Assembly (NCBI RefSeq): GCF_028618435.1
Contig: NZ_JAQISW010000005.1
Span: 1 to 64,000 of the forward strand
Direction: 5' to 3'
Length of the DNA stretch: 64,000 nt
From: Bartonella sp. MM73XJBT.G
Lineage (GTDB): Bacteria > Pseudomonadota > Alphaproteobacteria > Rhizobiales > Rhizobiaceae
Under the pieces are notes generated by a model. It had not been told where the DNA came from. It saw only the letters and a list, made by a program, of their open reading frames with translations, and searched no databases. Positions within the stretch are counted from its first letter, which is position 1. Each line of letters opens with the position of its first letter. The position numbers and the translations under genes are program-made. Below, piece by piece: positions 17,723 to 27,149 of this stretch.

Positions 17723-17764
17723 CCTACACATTGGTGGTCAATAGAATGAAGTGATCTTCTTCGT

Positions 17765-19220
<1,456 letters not shown>

Positions 19221-19916
19221 ATGCCTCAGATAGATCTTATTATTTTTGATTGTGACGGAGTTCTCGTCGACTCTGAATATCTTGCAGCAAAAATTGGATC
19301 TCAATTGCTCAAACAAACAGGATATGAAATATCAGCGGAAGAATTGAGTGAGCGTTTTGCAGGGCTTATCTTTCGCGATATTCTTAAACACGTTGAACAG
19401 GAAACAGAAAAACCAGTTTCTGCTCATCTCATAGATCAGATGACCAATATTTTTCGTACACAAATAAAAACTGAATTACGAGCTATTGATGATGTAAGAG
19501 AAACTGTAGAAATGATTCAAACGCGCTATCCCTACTGTATCTGCTCTAATGCAAAAAGCGTAGATATAAAAGAAATGCTCACCACTGTTGATCTCTATGA
19601 CCTTTTTGAAGGTAAAATATTTTCAGCCCCTGAAGTTGGAACAAAAAAAACGAAACCAGCCCCTGATGTTTTCCTTTTTGCCGCACAACAATTACAGGTA
19701 GAGCCTCAAAACACAATCGTTATAGAAGATTCACTTCATGGTGTTCATGCCGCTATAGCAGCAGGCATGCGTGTCATCGGCTTTACGGGAGGTTCCCATA
19801 GCTATCTTGGCCACTCTAATGCACTTGCAGAAGCTGGTGCGGAAACGGTTATCGCAAAACATGCTCATTTAGGAGAAGTTTTAGAAGCAATGGCTGTATG
19901 GCGCGATTTATTATAA
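19221..19916 (+). CDS. HAD-superfamily hydrolase, phosphoglycolate-phosphatase/beta-phosphoglucomutase-like
   Basis: The 231-residue protein has all HAD motifs: DCDGVLVDSE (motif I, nucleophile and acid Asp), CSNAK (motif II Ser), K in the TKPAPDVF segment (motif III), and VIEDSLHGVHAA (motif IV). A helical cap lies between residues 17 and 90. Such enzymes dephosphorylate small sugar phosphates or phosphoglycolate; the substrate cannot be read from the sequence. Alphaproteobacterial relatives are often annotated HAD family phosphatase. The ATG at 19221 has AAAGGA 8 nt upstream and gives the usual MxxxDLIIFDCDG start; a TTG 30 nt upstream is less likely. Confidence 0.88.
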   Translation: MPQIDLIIFDCDGVLVDSEYLAAKIGSQLLKQTGYEISAEELSERFAGLIFRDILKHVEQETEKPVSAHLIDQMTNIFRTQIKTELRAIDDVRETVEMIQTRYPYCICSNAKSVDIKEMLTTVDLYDLFEGKIFSAPEVGTKKTKPAPDVFLFAAQQLQVEPQNTIVIEDSLHGVHAAIAAGMRVIGFTGGSHSYLGHSNALAEAGAETVIAKHAHLGEVLEAMAVWRDLL

Positions 19917-19954
19917 AAAAATTCTTGAAGACATCAGTTTGTAAATTCTTGTAA

Positions 19955-19979
19955 GAGGATATTTTATCCAAATATCCTC
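19955..19979 (+). terminator. Probable terminator of the HAD gene
   Basis: A perfect 10 bp stem (gaggatattt, 19955-19964; aaatatcctc, 19970-19979) with a 5 nt loop lies 39 bp after the stop codon and is followed by a C/T-rich stretch. It marks the left border of the accessory island. Confidence 0.6.
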
Positions 19980-20003
19980 CCCTTCTTGCTTCTCTTCTTT
20001 TCT

Positions 20004-20480
20004 AATAACTTTAATCAATACGTGATTTTCAACATAGGGCGATTACATCTTAATAATGTGAAGAAGAAGAAAAAATATGGGACTTGCCCAGAAACCATAA
20101 GTCTAACCATTACATGCTGGAGCCCAAAAGTAAGGATACAAACGCATAGGAATCCACTCTTCTGGGAAAGCAATCCTACCGGTAAACTGCCTATTTTTCT
20201 CAAATCCAATATCCTCGTTCCAACATCAGCAGCCCATCCTGATAAATGACTAGATTTGTCAAAGAAAAGAATATTATAACTCCTTGCTCAATAAGATGTG
20301 AAAATTGCTATGTCAAAATCATCACCCTCCGCTTATTAAATCATTACCCAACATGGTAAAATTGTATGCTCTGTTCGTATTGACCACAGGCGAATACTTT
20401 AAAATTCGCGGAATCTGTAAAACACAAAAGTTTATTGAAAATGACAAAAGCATCCTTTCCAAGTTATAAGGGCTTATATT
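20004..20480 (+). pseudogene. Decayed copy of the prophage small-ORF/integrase module
   Basis: The segment aligns with 374-860. First, aataactttaatcaatac at 20004-20021 matches 374-391 with one difference, and the similarity continues through the following 30 nt. Then an ATG at 20077 starts a stop-riddled relative of the 83-residue ORF (an RIGIHSSGKAI stretch corresponds to VVEIKPTGELF). Then an ATG at 20310, at the expected distance, starts a broken integrase: HGKIVCSVRID matches HGKVIWYVRIG, and after a frameshift YFKIRGICKTQKFIEND matches RFRIEGTYGTQEFVDNY. Beyond about 20480 the similarity fades. Stops and frameshifts rule out function. This is the trace of an older related insertion. Confidence 0.75.
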
Positions 20481-20660
20481 TTCTCAATCCAAATCTCATA
20501 AACTTGTTGAAGGTTTATTGATATTGCTGCGTAAAAAATCTTTTGACAACATCAATTGCCATAACCTCTCTAAAGTTATATAAAGACTAAGAAAATATGT
20601 CTTTATAAAGATATGCGGTTTTATAGGAAATATTTTTATCAAGAAAATGATGAGCAATAC
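20481..20660 (+). other. Probable further integrase debris
   Basis: This stretch continues at the position expected for the integrase core-binding domain, but I can no longer align it with confidence. No tRNA gene or other obvious attachment site follows it. Confidence 0.25.
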
Positions 20661-20930
20661 ATTGATTTATAATGATAACCTAACGTTATTCAGATTAAAC
20701 AAAAATGAATATCGTAAAAATCTTTCATTTCAAATCTGGATATATTAAGTTAATTAAAAAAATAAATAAAAACACCCCTTCATGAAGCACCTCAAGAGCC
20801 GAGGGTTATAGGAACATTAGGAACGAGCCTAGCGTATGATCCATACCGTCTTAATCCTTTATAAAAATAAAGATGGCGGTGACTTATGAACTTAGAGTTT
20901 TATCATTATACTACTCACACGTATCCTTGT
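20661..20930 (+). repeat. Dispersed repeat family, copy C (degenerate)
   Basis: It begins with attgatttataat (20661-20673), the same 13 bases as at 30031 (copy D), runs through gttattca and catttcaaa, and closes the leader with ttaagttaattaaaaa (20745-20760). The core at 20789-20900 starts ctcaagagccgagggttat and contains ataaagatggcggtg, aligned with the corresponding parts of copy A. The frame reads PQEPRVIGTLGTS, then breaks. It is not functional as a gene. Confidence 0.5.
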
Positions 20931-21157
20931 AAAATAAGCTAAACGTTTTTTTAAACAAATATTTCAATATGAAACATATAATAGCCGAGGTTGAATACCG
21001 TCAAGAGATACTAGTAGCAGCTTAAAATTTTCTCAAAGCACTTAATAAACTTTTTTAAATAAGTAATGAAATTTGATTTTTTCAAAAATAATCCAACTTT
21101 AATAAAAACGCCCTTTCTAAAAAAAGTAGTTTTTCAGTTTGGGCAGAAGAAAATTTT
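20931..21157. other. AT-rich spacer in the accessory island
   Basis: No gene is visible. The 13-mer aataagctaaacg near 20933 resembles aattaagctaaacg near 23503, so these may be edges of a further degraded repeat; the match is too short to be sure. Confidence 0.25.
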
Positions 21158-21337
21158 TTAAATATTATCCAATGTTAATTTTTGGGGTACACGCACAAAT
21201 ATATCTCTATCGATGTTCTTCTGAACACTGTCTGCGGTCGTGCTATTCATATTGATGAAAAGATCATAGTATTCATCTTTATTCAATCCGTACTCTACTT
21301 CACTATCAAAAACTGTATATTTTTTATTATCTATAAA
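21158..21337 (-). pseudogene. Protein-like 3' gene fragment, distantly TBC/RabGAP-like ending, unproven
   Basis: A 59-codon minus-strand frame, open from a stop at 21338-21340 to a TAA at 21158-21160, has no usable start codon near its beginning, yet its composition is strikingly coding-like: DSEVEYGLNKDEYYDLF, then VQKNIDRDIFVRVPQKL. Farther upstream on the same strand another readable stretch (DLYYRIYNKKYENYNLYEKT) is cut off by stops. This looks like the 3' end of a decayed gene. The pattern Y-Y-x-L followed by I-x-R-D-I-x-x-R-x-P recalls the QIxxDLxRTxP box of eukaryote-type TBC domains, but the match is too short to rely on. Confidence 0.4.
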
Positions 21338-21340
21338 TTA

Positions 21341-21860
21341 AAATGAAATATAAACTTTTAAGAAGATATTTATAGTATCTAAATAGTATATATTTTTAAT
21401 AACAGATATCCATAAAAACAAATATATTTGATAAAATTCTAGCGATGTCCTTTATATTCACTGTTGAGAGTTTTTTCGTATAAATTATAATTTTCATATT
21501 TTTTATTATATATTCTATAATAAAGATCATTTTTATATATTTAATACGTAAAAAATTAAAATCAATGTTATTATATCTAAGTGTATTAAAAAATATGATA
21601 TAAAATATATCTTGATAGGATCATCATAATTATAAAAATATATTAACGTATAAATAAACGATTTAAAAATATTTTTTGTAATTATTACTGTCACTTTTTT
21701 ACAATAATGTTTATAAAAATTATAACTATATTTTAAATTATGTATTTCAAATATTGACTAAAAATACATAATGAAATATGTGTTTTTATATAAAGTAAGT
21801 TTTGCATACATATTGTATATTTACTTACACATATAATTTAAAATTATTTGAGGTAAAGTT
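21341..21860. other. Very AT-rich region upstream of the secreted-protein cluster
   Basis: The first 250 nt contain decayed minus-strand coding debris (see the fragment at 21158-21337). The last 100 nt must carry the promoter of the first secreted-protein gene; several TATAAT-like hexamers are present, and AT content is too high to choose one. The ribosome binding site is GAGGTAA at 21850-21856. Confidence 0.35.
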
Positions 21861-22217
21861 ATGGTAAAATTATTTAAAAATTATGTCTTAAGTGTTTTTA
21901 TAGCGAGCACTTTTTTTCTTTCACAAACCATAAATGTTAATGCAAACTATTTAGAAAACACTCCCCCAAAAGAGGAATTGTCTATTCCTCTAATAGCACA
22001 AGTAAAGAACGCAAAATCTGATGCGGTTTCTACAACTGCTTTCTATGCTCCATCTGTAAGTTATCAAACACAAAATGGAACAGTCGGTGAAGGAAAAGTT
22101 GAAAAAGTCCTTGAACCCATGACTGTAGGAATGGGACTATTATTTGCTGGATATGCTATGAGTTTTATAGGTTCGATCATAAGTTGGATAAAAGATATCG
22201 TATTGATGTTCAAATAA
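21861..22217 (+). CDS. Small secreted protein, tandem paralogue 1 of 3, function unknown
   Basis: The 118-residue precursor has a Sec signal peptide (residues 1 to about 30, positively charged start, hydrophobic core, cleavage after VNA before NYL). The mature part has a polar, variable linker, then the family motif EGKVEKVLEPMTVG, and a C-terminal hydrophobic, glycine-containing segment (MGLLFAGYAMSFIGSIISWI) closing with a short basic tail. The start is preceded by GAGGTAA, identical to that of paralogue 2. All three paralogues share this plan but diverge in the linker. I recognise no known family. Export is well supported; insertion of the C-terminus in a membrane is inferred. Confidence 0.7.
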   Translation: MVKLFKNYVLSVFIASTFFLSQTINVNANYLENTPPKEELSIPLIAQVKNAKSDAVSTTAFYAPSVSYQTQNGTVGEGKVEKVLEPMTVGMGLLFAGYAMSFIGSIISWIKDIVLMFK

Positions 22218-22394
22218 TTCAACACATTGTATAACGCTAGAATAATTGCTTCATTATGTATTATTATTTTATTATAATTCATTACATAATGAAGCTCCTC
22301 TTACTAAAATATAAATGACGTAGATTAAATCCAAATATCCAAAATATAAATTTACGCATATATATTGAATAGTATAAAGTATTTGAGGTAAATT
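22218..22394. other. Spacer between paralogues 1 and 2
   Basis: The 177 nt spacer contains an inverted pair (ttcattatgta near 22249 and tacataatgaa near 22282) that could form a long AT-rich hairpin after paralogue 1. Its last 25 nt (tatttgaggtaaa-ttatg) match the corresponding leader of paralogue 1, consistent with duplication of the gene together with its upstream region. Confidence 0.4.
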
Positions 22395-22757
22395 ATGATT
22401 AAATTGTTTAAAAGTGATATATTAATTATGTTCATGATGTTTGCCTTTTCTCTTTCACAGGTTGTAAGCGTAAATGCAAAGTATTTGCAAAAGAGTACTC
22501 ATCGTGAGAATAGTTTTGTTTCAGCAATAGAACAGAAAAGAAAAGATGTCATCCATTCTGTTTCTCTCTATACACAAAATCTAAATCATGGTGTGGGGGA
22601 TGAAACGACCATTGAGGGAAAATTTGAAAAGGTCTTTGAGCCTCTTACACTGGGGACTTTTGGTATTGGGGTGGCAATTGGATATGCTGCAAGTACAGCA
22701 GGCATGTTTTTAGGATGGATAATAAGCAAAATAATATCGTATTTTAAATCTCGTTAA
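22395..22757 (+). CDS. Small secreted protein, tandem paralogue 2 of 3, function unknown
   Basis: The 120-residue precursor repeats the plan of its neighbours: signal peptide with SLSQVVSVNA and cleavage before KYL, a variable linker of about 45 residues, the motif EGKFEKVFEPLTLG, and a C-terminal hydrophobic stretch with several small-residue repeats (GTFGIGVAIGYAASTAG), ending in a basic FKSR tail. The ribosome binding site GAGGTAA lies 6 nt before ATG. Identity with paralogue 1 is highest in the signal peptide and the motif. The Gly/Ala spacing (GxxxG-like) suggests helix packing inside a membrane. Confidence 0.72.
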   Translation: MIKLFKSDILIMFMMFAFSLSQVVSVNAKYLQKSTHRENSFVSAIEQKRKDVIHSVSLYTQNLNHGVGDETTIEGKFEKVFEPLTLGTFGIGVAIGYAASTAGMFLGWIISKIISYFKSR

Positions 22758-22959
22758 AATTGAAATTTCAGAAGAATAAAATCTTCTCGTATGAAACATA
22801 AACTATAGATGCATTCTGTTTTTATTCATTGTTGATGATAAAGAAACAAAGAATTATCCCATTAAGTATGAAAAGTAAATACTTATATTTCTCTTAATGT
22901 ACACTTATTCTATCAATGCATCTATTCAATTTTGATTAAAATAAAAGTATTGGTGATAA

Positions 22960-23325
22960 ATGATGCTTCAAGTATTGAAAACTTATGTATTAAATATTTT
23001 AATAGTGATTGCTTTTTTATTTTCACAAGTTATAAATGTTCATGCCAATTATTTGAAAAATGATGCTCAATGGGAAACTATTTCTCTCATGGAACAAGGA
23101 AAGAAAAAAGCTATCAGTCTCGCTACTTTTTATGTTCCAAATTTTACTCATGGCGCAAAAAGTGAATCCGCCATTGAAGGAAAATTTGAGAAAGTGTTTG
23201 AACCCATTACTATAGGTATTTTTTCTACAGTAGGTTCTTTGGGTTTTGGATTCTTTACAGGGTCTATCATGGCTATATTTAGCGGAATAATCGGATGGGC
23301 AATCGGAAAAATTAAAGGCAAATAA
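22960..23325 (+). CDS. Small secreted protein, tandem paralogue 3 of 3, function unknown
   Basis: The 121-residue precursor has a signal peptide ending SQVINVHA before NYL, a linker with a FYVPNFTHGAKSE stretch similar to the FYAPSVSYQT of paralogue 1, the motif EGKFEKVFEPITIG identical in ten positions to paralogue 2, and the longest glycine-rich hydrophobic C-terminus (GSLGFGFFTG ... GIIGWAIGKIKGK). The start is ATGATG with a weak ribosome binding site, so translation may be lower than for the others. A strong terminator follows, showing that the cluster ends here. The previous gap is 202 nt, so it may have its own promoter. Confidence 0.72.
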   Translation: MMLQVLKTYVLNILIVIAFLFSQVINVHANYLKNDAQWETISLMEQGKKKAISLATFYVPNFTHGAKSESAIEGKFEKVFEPITIGIFSTVGSLGFGFFTGSIMAIFSGIIGWAIGKIKGK

Positions 23326-23371
23326 TTCAAAGATATTCAATTATTTTCTCTCTTTAAAATAGGAACATTTT

Positions 23372-23406
23372 ACAGCCTGCTTTCCATTATTTGGCAGGCT
23401 GTTTTT
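23372..23406 (+). terminator. Intrinsic terminator closing the secreted-protein cluster
   Basis: A perfect 9 bp GC-containing stem (acagcctgc, 23372-23380; gcaggctgt, 23394-23402) with a 13 nt loop is followed by a run of five T (23402-23406). It is the clearest rho-independent terminator in the window and supports real transcription of the paralogues. Confidence 0.8.
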
Positions 23407-23987
23407 ATGCTTTCTATGGATAAGCTTTAGGTTATCATACTGTATGACACAAATATAATACTTATTTATAATACCTATTCGTACATAAGCTGATAAATTA
23501 AGCTAAACGAAGATTATTCAAAATATAGATTTTCGCACGAAATGCCATAAAATTACCTTATAGGTTTTCCAGTGTTAATTCTAAGGTTTATCATTTCAAG
23601 ATTCATTTTAGCGAATTTAATTGTTACAAAATAGAAGAGCATAAAATAGCTCTGGATAATTGAGCTTTATAAAAAGGTTCTTCAATAAATACCATTCTAT
23701 CTATTTGATTTTATTATTCAGGAAGATACGATAAGTGAAGATACGCTTGTAAATTTAACTGAATAAATAATAGAGAGAAAATTTCTAACTGTAACAGGTT
23801 TTTTTGTGAACATTTGAGCTTTATATCTCAAAAATAAAAATGTTTAAAATCATTTCTTTCATTTTTCTTTTATTATTGAGTTAAAAGGAAAAAAATAAGC
23901 TTCTATCCATTTAATAATTTAAATATTATGAAAAACATGAAATAAATAACTCTATCAATTTGCCAGAAATAAAAAAGGATAAAACTT
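23407..23987. other. Gene-free region before thrC with possible sixth repeat relic
   Basis: Around 23500-23590 the sequence gattattcaaaatatag ... aaatgccataaaattacctta resembles the leader of the dispersed repeat family (copy D has ttattcaacttgaat ... aataccataaaattctctta). A short frame near 23710-23767 (IQEDTISEDTLVNLTE) looks coding but has no start. Nothing else is supported. thrC has a purine-rich AAAAAGGA upstream of its ATG. Confidence 0.35.
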
Positions 23988-25385
23988 ATGAAATATATCA
24001 GCACGAGAGGGCAATCTCCTGCTTTAAGCTTTACGGAAACGATCATGACAGGACTGGCAAGTGATGGTGGACTTTATCTTCCTGATAAATTTCCGCAAAT
24101 ATCATTTGATGCGTTACGCGCACTTCGTGGACAGTCTTATACAACGATTGCTAAAACAGTTCTGTGGCCCTTTGTAAATAATGAGATCGAGTATACAGCT
24201 TTTGAGAATATGATTACTGAATCTTATGCAACCTTCCATCATCCAGCAATCTGTCCGTTACAACAAACTGGAACAGATGAGTTTATTCTTGAACTCTTTC
24301 ATGGGCCTACTTTAGCTTTTAAAGATGTGGCAATGCAGTTTCTTTCTCGACTGATGGATTATATTTTGACTAAAAAAAATAGATGTGCAACAATTATTGC
24401 TGCAACATCAGGTGATACAGGGGGAGCTGCGATACAAGCTTTTGCGGAAAAGGAACACTCAGATATTTTTATTTTATTTCCTAAAGGGCGTGTGTCACCT
24501 GTTCAACAACGACAAATGACAACCAATCAAAGTACAAATGTTCATGCCATTGCCATTGAAGGAAGTTTTGATGATTGCCAAGCTCTTGTCAAAGCAATGT
24601 TTAATGATCATCATTTTCGTAAAAAAAGAGCCCTTTCAGGTGTTAATTCTATAAATTGGGCGCGTATCATGGCGCAAATTGTTTACTATTTTTCATCTGC
24701 ACTTTCTTTAGGTGCTCCTGATAGAGCTGTTTCATTTACTGTTCCTACTGGAAACTTCGGTGATATTTTTGCAGGTTATGTCGCTGCGCGTATGGGTTTA
24801 CCCATTGCTCAACTGGTTATTGCAACAAATGAGAATGATATCCTTACACGTACATTGATCAGCGGTACTTACGAAACACAACCAATCGTCTATACCACTT
24901 CACCTTCTATGGATATTCAAGTCTCTTCTAATTTTGAACGTTTACTCTTTGAAAGCAGTAATCGTGACCCAATGGGAATTTGCAATGCAATGGAAAACTT
25001 GAAAAAAATGGGATCTTTCACCCTTGATGAAAAGCAACTCAAAAATATTCGTTCTCTCTTTTCCGCTGGAAAAAGTAACATGACTGAAACAGCACAAACA
25101 ATTGATCGTGTCTATAAAGAAAGTGGCTATCTTATCGATCCACATACAGCCATTGCCCTCAAAGTAGCGCGCGAAAATAAAAAACCGCATATTCCAATGA
25201 TTGTTCTTGGCACGGCTCATCCTGCTAAATTTCCTGATACGATTAAAAATGCTTGCGGACTTCATGCCTCATGGCCATCTCATCTTAGTGATGTCATGGA
25301 AGCTGAAGAACACTTCATAAGTCTTGCTAATGATGAAAAAATAGTAAAAGATTATATTTCTTTAAAATCGCGTGCATCTTATTAA
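23988..25385 (+). CDS. thrC: Threonine synthase
   Basis: The 465-residue PLP enzyme converts O-phosphohomoserine to threonine. The N-terminal MKYISTRGQ and SDGGLYLP segments, the PLP Lys in PTLAFKDVAMQF, the ATSGDTGGAA phosphate-binding loop and the PTGNFGDIFAGY motif are all present. Length is that of the long alphaproteobacterial type. The partner homoserine kinase gene, thrB, is at 32.5-33.4 kb. It is followed by the M16 peptidase gene with an 84 bp gap, a pair conserved in Rhizobiales. Confidence 0.95.
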   Translation: MKYISTRGQSPALSFTETIMTGLASDGGLYLPDKFPQISFDALRALRGQSYTTIAKTVLWPFVNNEIEYTAFENMITESYATFHHPAICPLQQTGTDEFILELFHGPTLAFKDVAMQFLSRLMDYILTKKNRCATIIAATSGDTGGAAIQAFAEKEHSDIFILFPKGRVSPVQQRQMTTNQSTNVHAIAIEGSFDDCQALVKAMFNDHHFRKKRALSGVNSINWARIMAQIVYYFSSALSLGAPDRAVSFTVPTGNFGDIFAGYVAARMGLPIAQLVIATNENDILTRTLISGTYETQPIVYTTSPSMDIQVSSNFERLLFESSNRDPMGICNAMENLKKMGSFTLDEKQLKNIRSLFSAGKSNMTETAQTIDRVYKESGYLIDPHTAIALKVARENKKPHIPMIVLGTAHPAKFPDTIKNACGLHASWPSHLSDVMEAEEHFISLANDEKIVKDYISLKSRASY

Positions 25386-25469
25386 AGTTAGCTGCATTAA
25401 TTTAAATCAAGAATATTCTAATATCCTTAATAATTAGATCTTTAGCTTGTTTAATGGAGTCGTAAATAC

Positions 25470-26744
25470 ATGGATGTAGAAGTTTGTCGCCTTAGTAATG
25501 GTTTGACGATCGCCACACATACAATGCAACAGATTGATAGTGTCGCACTCGGAATATGGGTTAAAGTGGGCTCACGCAATGAAACCTTCACACAGCATGG
25601 TATTGCCCATCTGCTTGAACATATGGCTTTTAAAGGAACTGAAAACCGTACCGCTTTTCAAATTGCAACTGATATTGAAGATGTTGGCGGTGAAATCAAT
25701 GCCATAACCAGTATTGAAACGACAGCTTACTTTGCACGTGTCCTTAAAAACGATATCCCACTCGCTATCGACATTTTAGCCGATATTTTGATGCATTCAA
25801 AATTTGACGAAGACGAACTAGAACGAGAAAAACAAGTTATTTTTCAGGAAATTGGTGCCGCCCATGACACACCTGATGATATTGTTTTTGATCACTTTAC
25901 AGAAACAGCCTTTCGTCATCAATCCCTTGGTCGTTCTATTTTAGGAACAGCTAAAACTATTCAATCATTCACATCTGCTGATCTTCATGATTTCATCAAT
26001 CAACAATATAGTGCAGATCGTATGATTGTCGTTGCGGCAGGCGCTGTAAAACATGAAAGCTTTTTAAAAGAAGTTGAAAGTCGTCTTGGCACTTTTCGCC
26101 CCCATTCAACCGCCTCGCTTCCTAATCTTGCAAATTATGTTGGTGGCGACTTTCGTGAATATCGGGATTTAATGGACACGCAAGTTGTCCTAGGATTTGA
26201 AGGACGTGCTTATCACGCACGTGATTTTTATGCAACCCAAATTCTTTCAATCATTCTTGGTGGAGGAATGTCCTCACGTCTTTTTCAAGAAGTAAGAGAA
26301 AAACGTGGATTATGTTATTCTATTTATGCTTTTCATTGGGGATTTTCAGATATTGGACTTTTTGGTGTTCATGCAGCGACTGGACAAGAAGGGCTCAAAA
26401 AACTTCTACCTGTGATTCTTGATGAACTTTCCAAAGCAAGCAAAAACATTCACACTAATGAACTCCAACGAGCACAAACGCAATATCGTGCTAATCTAAC
26501 AATGTCACAGGAAAATCCTTCTAGTCAAGCACATCTCATTGCTCGCCAAATACTTCTTTACGGTCGTCCCATTTCAATATCGGAAACAATTGAACGCCTC
26601 AATCTCATCACACCTACAAGATTAACTGATTTAGCGCATCGCCTTTTTACAAATTCCACGCCAACACTTACTGCTGTCGGACCTGTAGGCCCTCTTATGA
26701 ATTTTGATGACTTAACATCAGCTCTTTCATATAAGCTAAAGTAA
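25470..26744 (+). CDS. M16 zinc peptidase, mitochondrial-processing-peptidase beta-like
   Basis: The 424-residue protein has the inverted zinc motif HLLEH (in GIAHLLEHMAFKGTENR, about residue 50) and the downstream Glu of the EREKQVIFQEI helix, so it is a catalytically competent M16B peptidase. The second half carries the GGGMSSRLFQEVREKRGLCYSIYA segment typical of processing-peptidase-like proteins. There is no signal peptide, so it is presumably cytoplasmic. GGAG precedes the ATG. It forms a conserved pair with thrC. Substrates are not known. Confidence 0.9.
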   Translation: MDVEVCRLSNGLTIATHTMQQIDSVALGIWVKVGSRNETFTQHGIAHLLEHMAFKGTENRTAFQIATDIEDVGGEINAITSIETTAYFARVLKNDIPLAIDILADILMHSKFDEDELEREKQVIFQEIGAAHDTPDDIVFDHFTETAFRHQSLGRSILGTAKTIQSFTSADLHDFINQQYSADRMIVVAAGAVKHESFLKEVESRLGTFRPHSTASLPNLANYVGGDFREYRDLMDTQVVLGFEGRAYHARDFYATQILSIILGGGMSSRLFQEVREKRGLCYSIYAFHWGFSDIGLFGVHAATGQEGLKKLLPVILDELSKASKNIHTNELQRAQTQYRANLTMSQENPSSQAHLIARQILLYGRPISISETIERLNLITPTRLTDLAHRLFTNSTPTLTAVGPVGPLMNFDDLTSALSYKLK

Positions 26745-27149
26745 AAAACTGTTTTTTTTTAAGAACCATCACAATGAGTATGAATATATTCTATCATAAA
26801 ATTTACCACTAAAACTCTTTTCATTAAATAAGTTTTGGAAATATTGGGCAAAGAGGCGTACAAAACTATCCAATTCCTCCTTCATGTGATAGAGATTCTA
26901 GTAAGTAAAGTTTATATCCATGAAATTTAGAAAATCATGGTATAATTTTATACTTCTAAAATATGAAATCTCATTCACTTCAAATTTCATGGAAGCAAAT
27001 GGGTATGTGGTCTATTTGTATATAAAATCATATAACTTTAAGAGGAAGTGATCACAATTTATTCTATAAATAAATGATAAAAGGTGGACGTTTTTTCTCA
27101 AAAATCTAAATGAAAATTAAACATCCTAAAATATTGAGAGTGGGACATT
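26745..27149. other. Gene-free region upstream of the GGDEF/EAL gene with a spaced inverted repeat
   Basis: A perfect 11 bp inverted repeat, ccatgaaattt (26918-26928) and aaatttcatgg (26982-26992), flanks 53 nt that include a second ccatgattt-like element (atcatgg). It may be a dimeric regulator site or a large hairpin in the leader of the downstream gene. No ORF is supported. Confidence 0.4.

Noticed and set aside
19986-20249. 87-codon plus-strand frame and a 64-codon antisense frame
   Set aside because: Both lie across the decayed copy of the prophage small ORF in a different frame from the homologous one.
23023-23340. 105-codon minus-strand frame over the third secreted-protein gene
   Set aside because: Antisense to a gene whose signal peptide, motif and paralogues clearly define the plus strand as coding.
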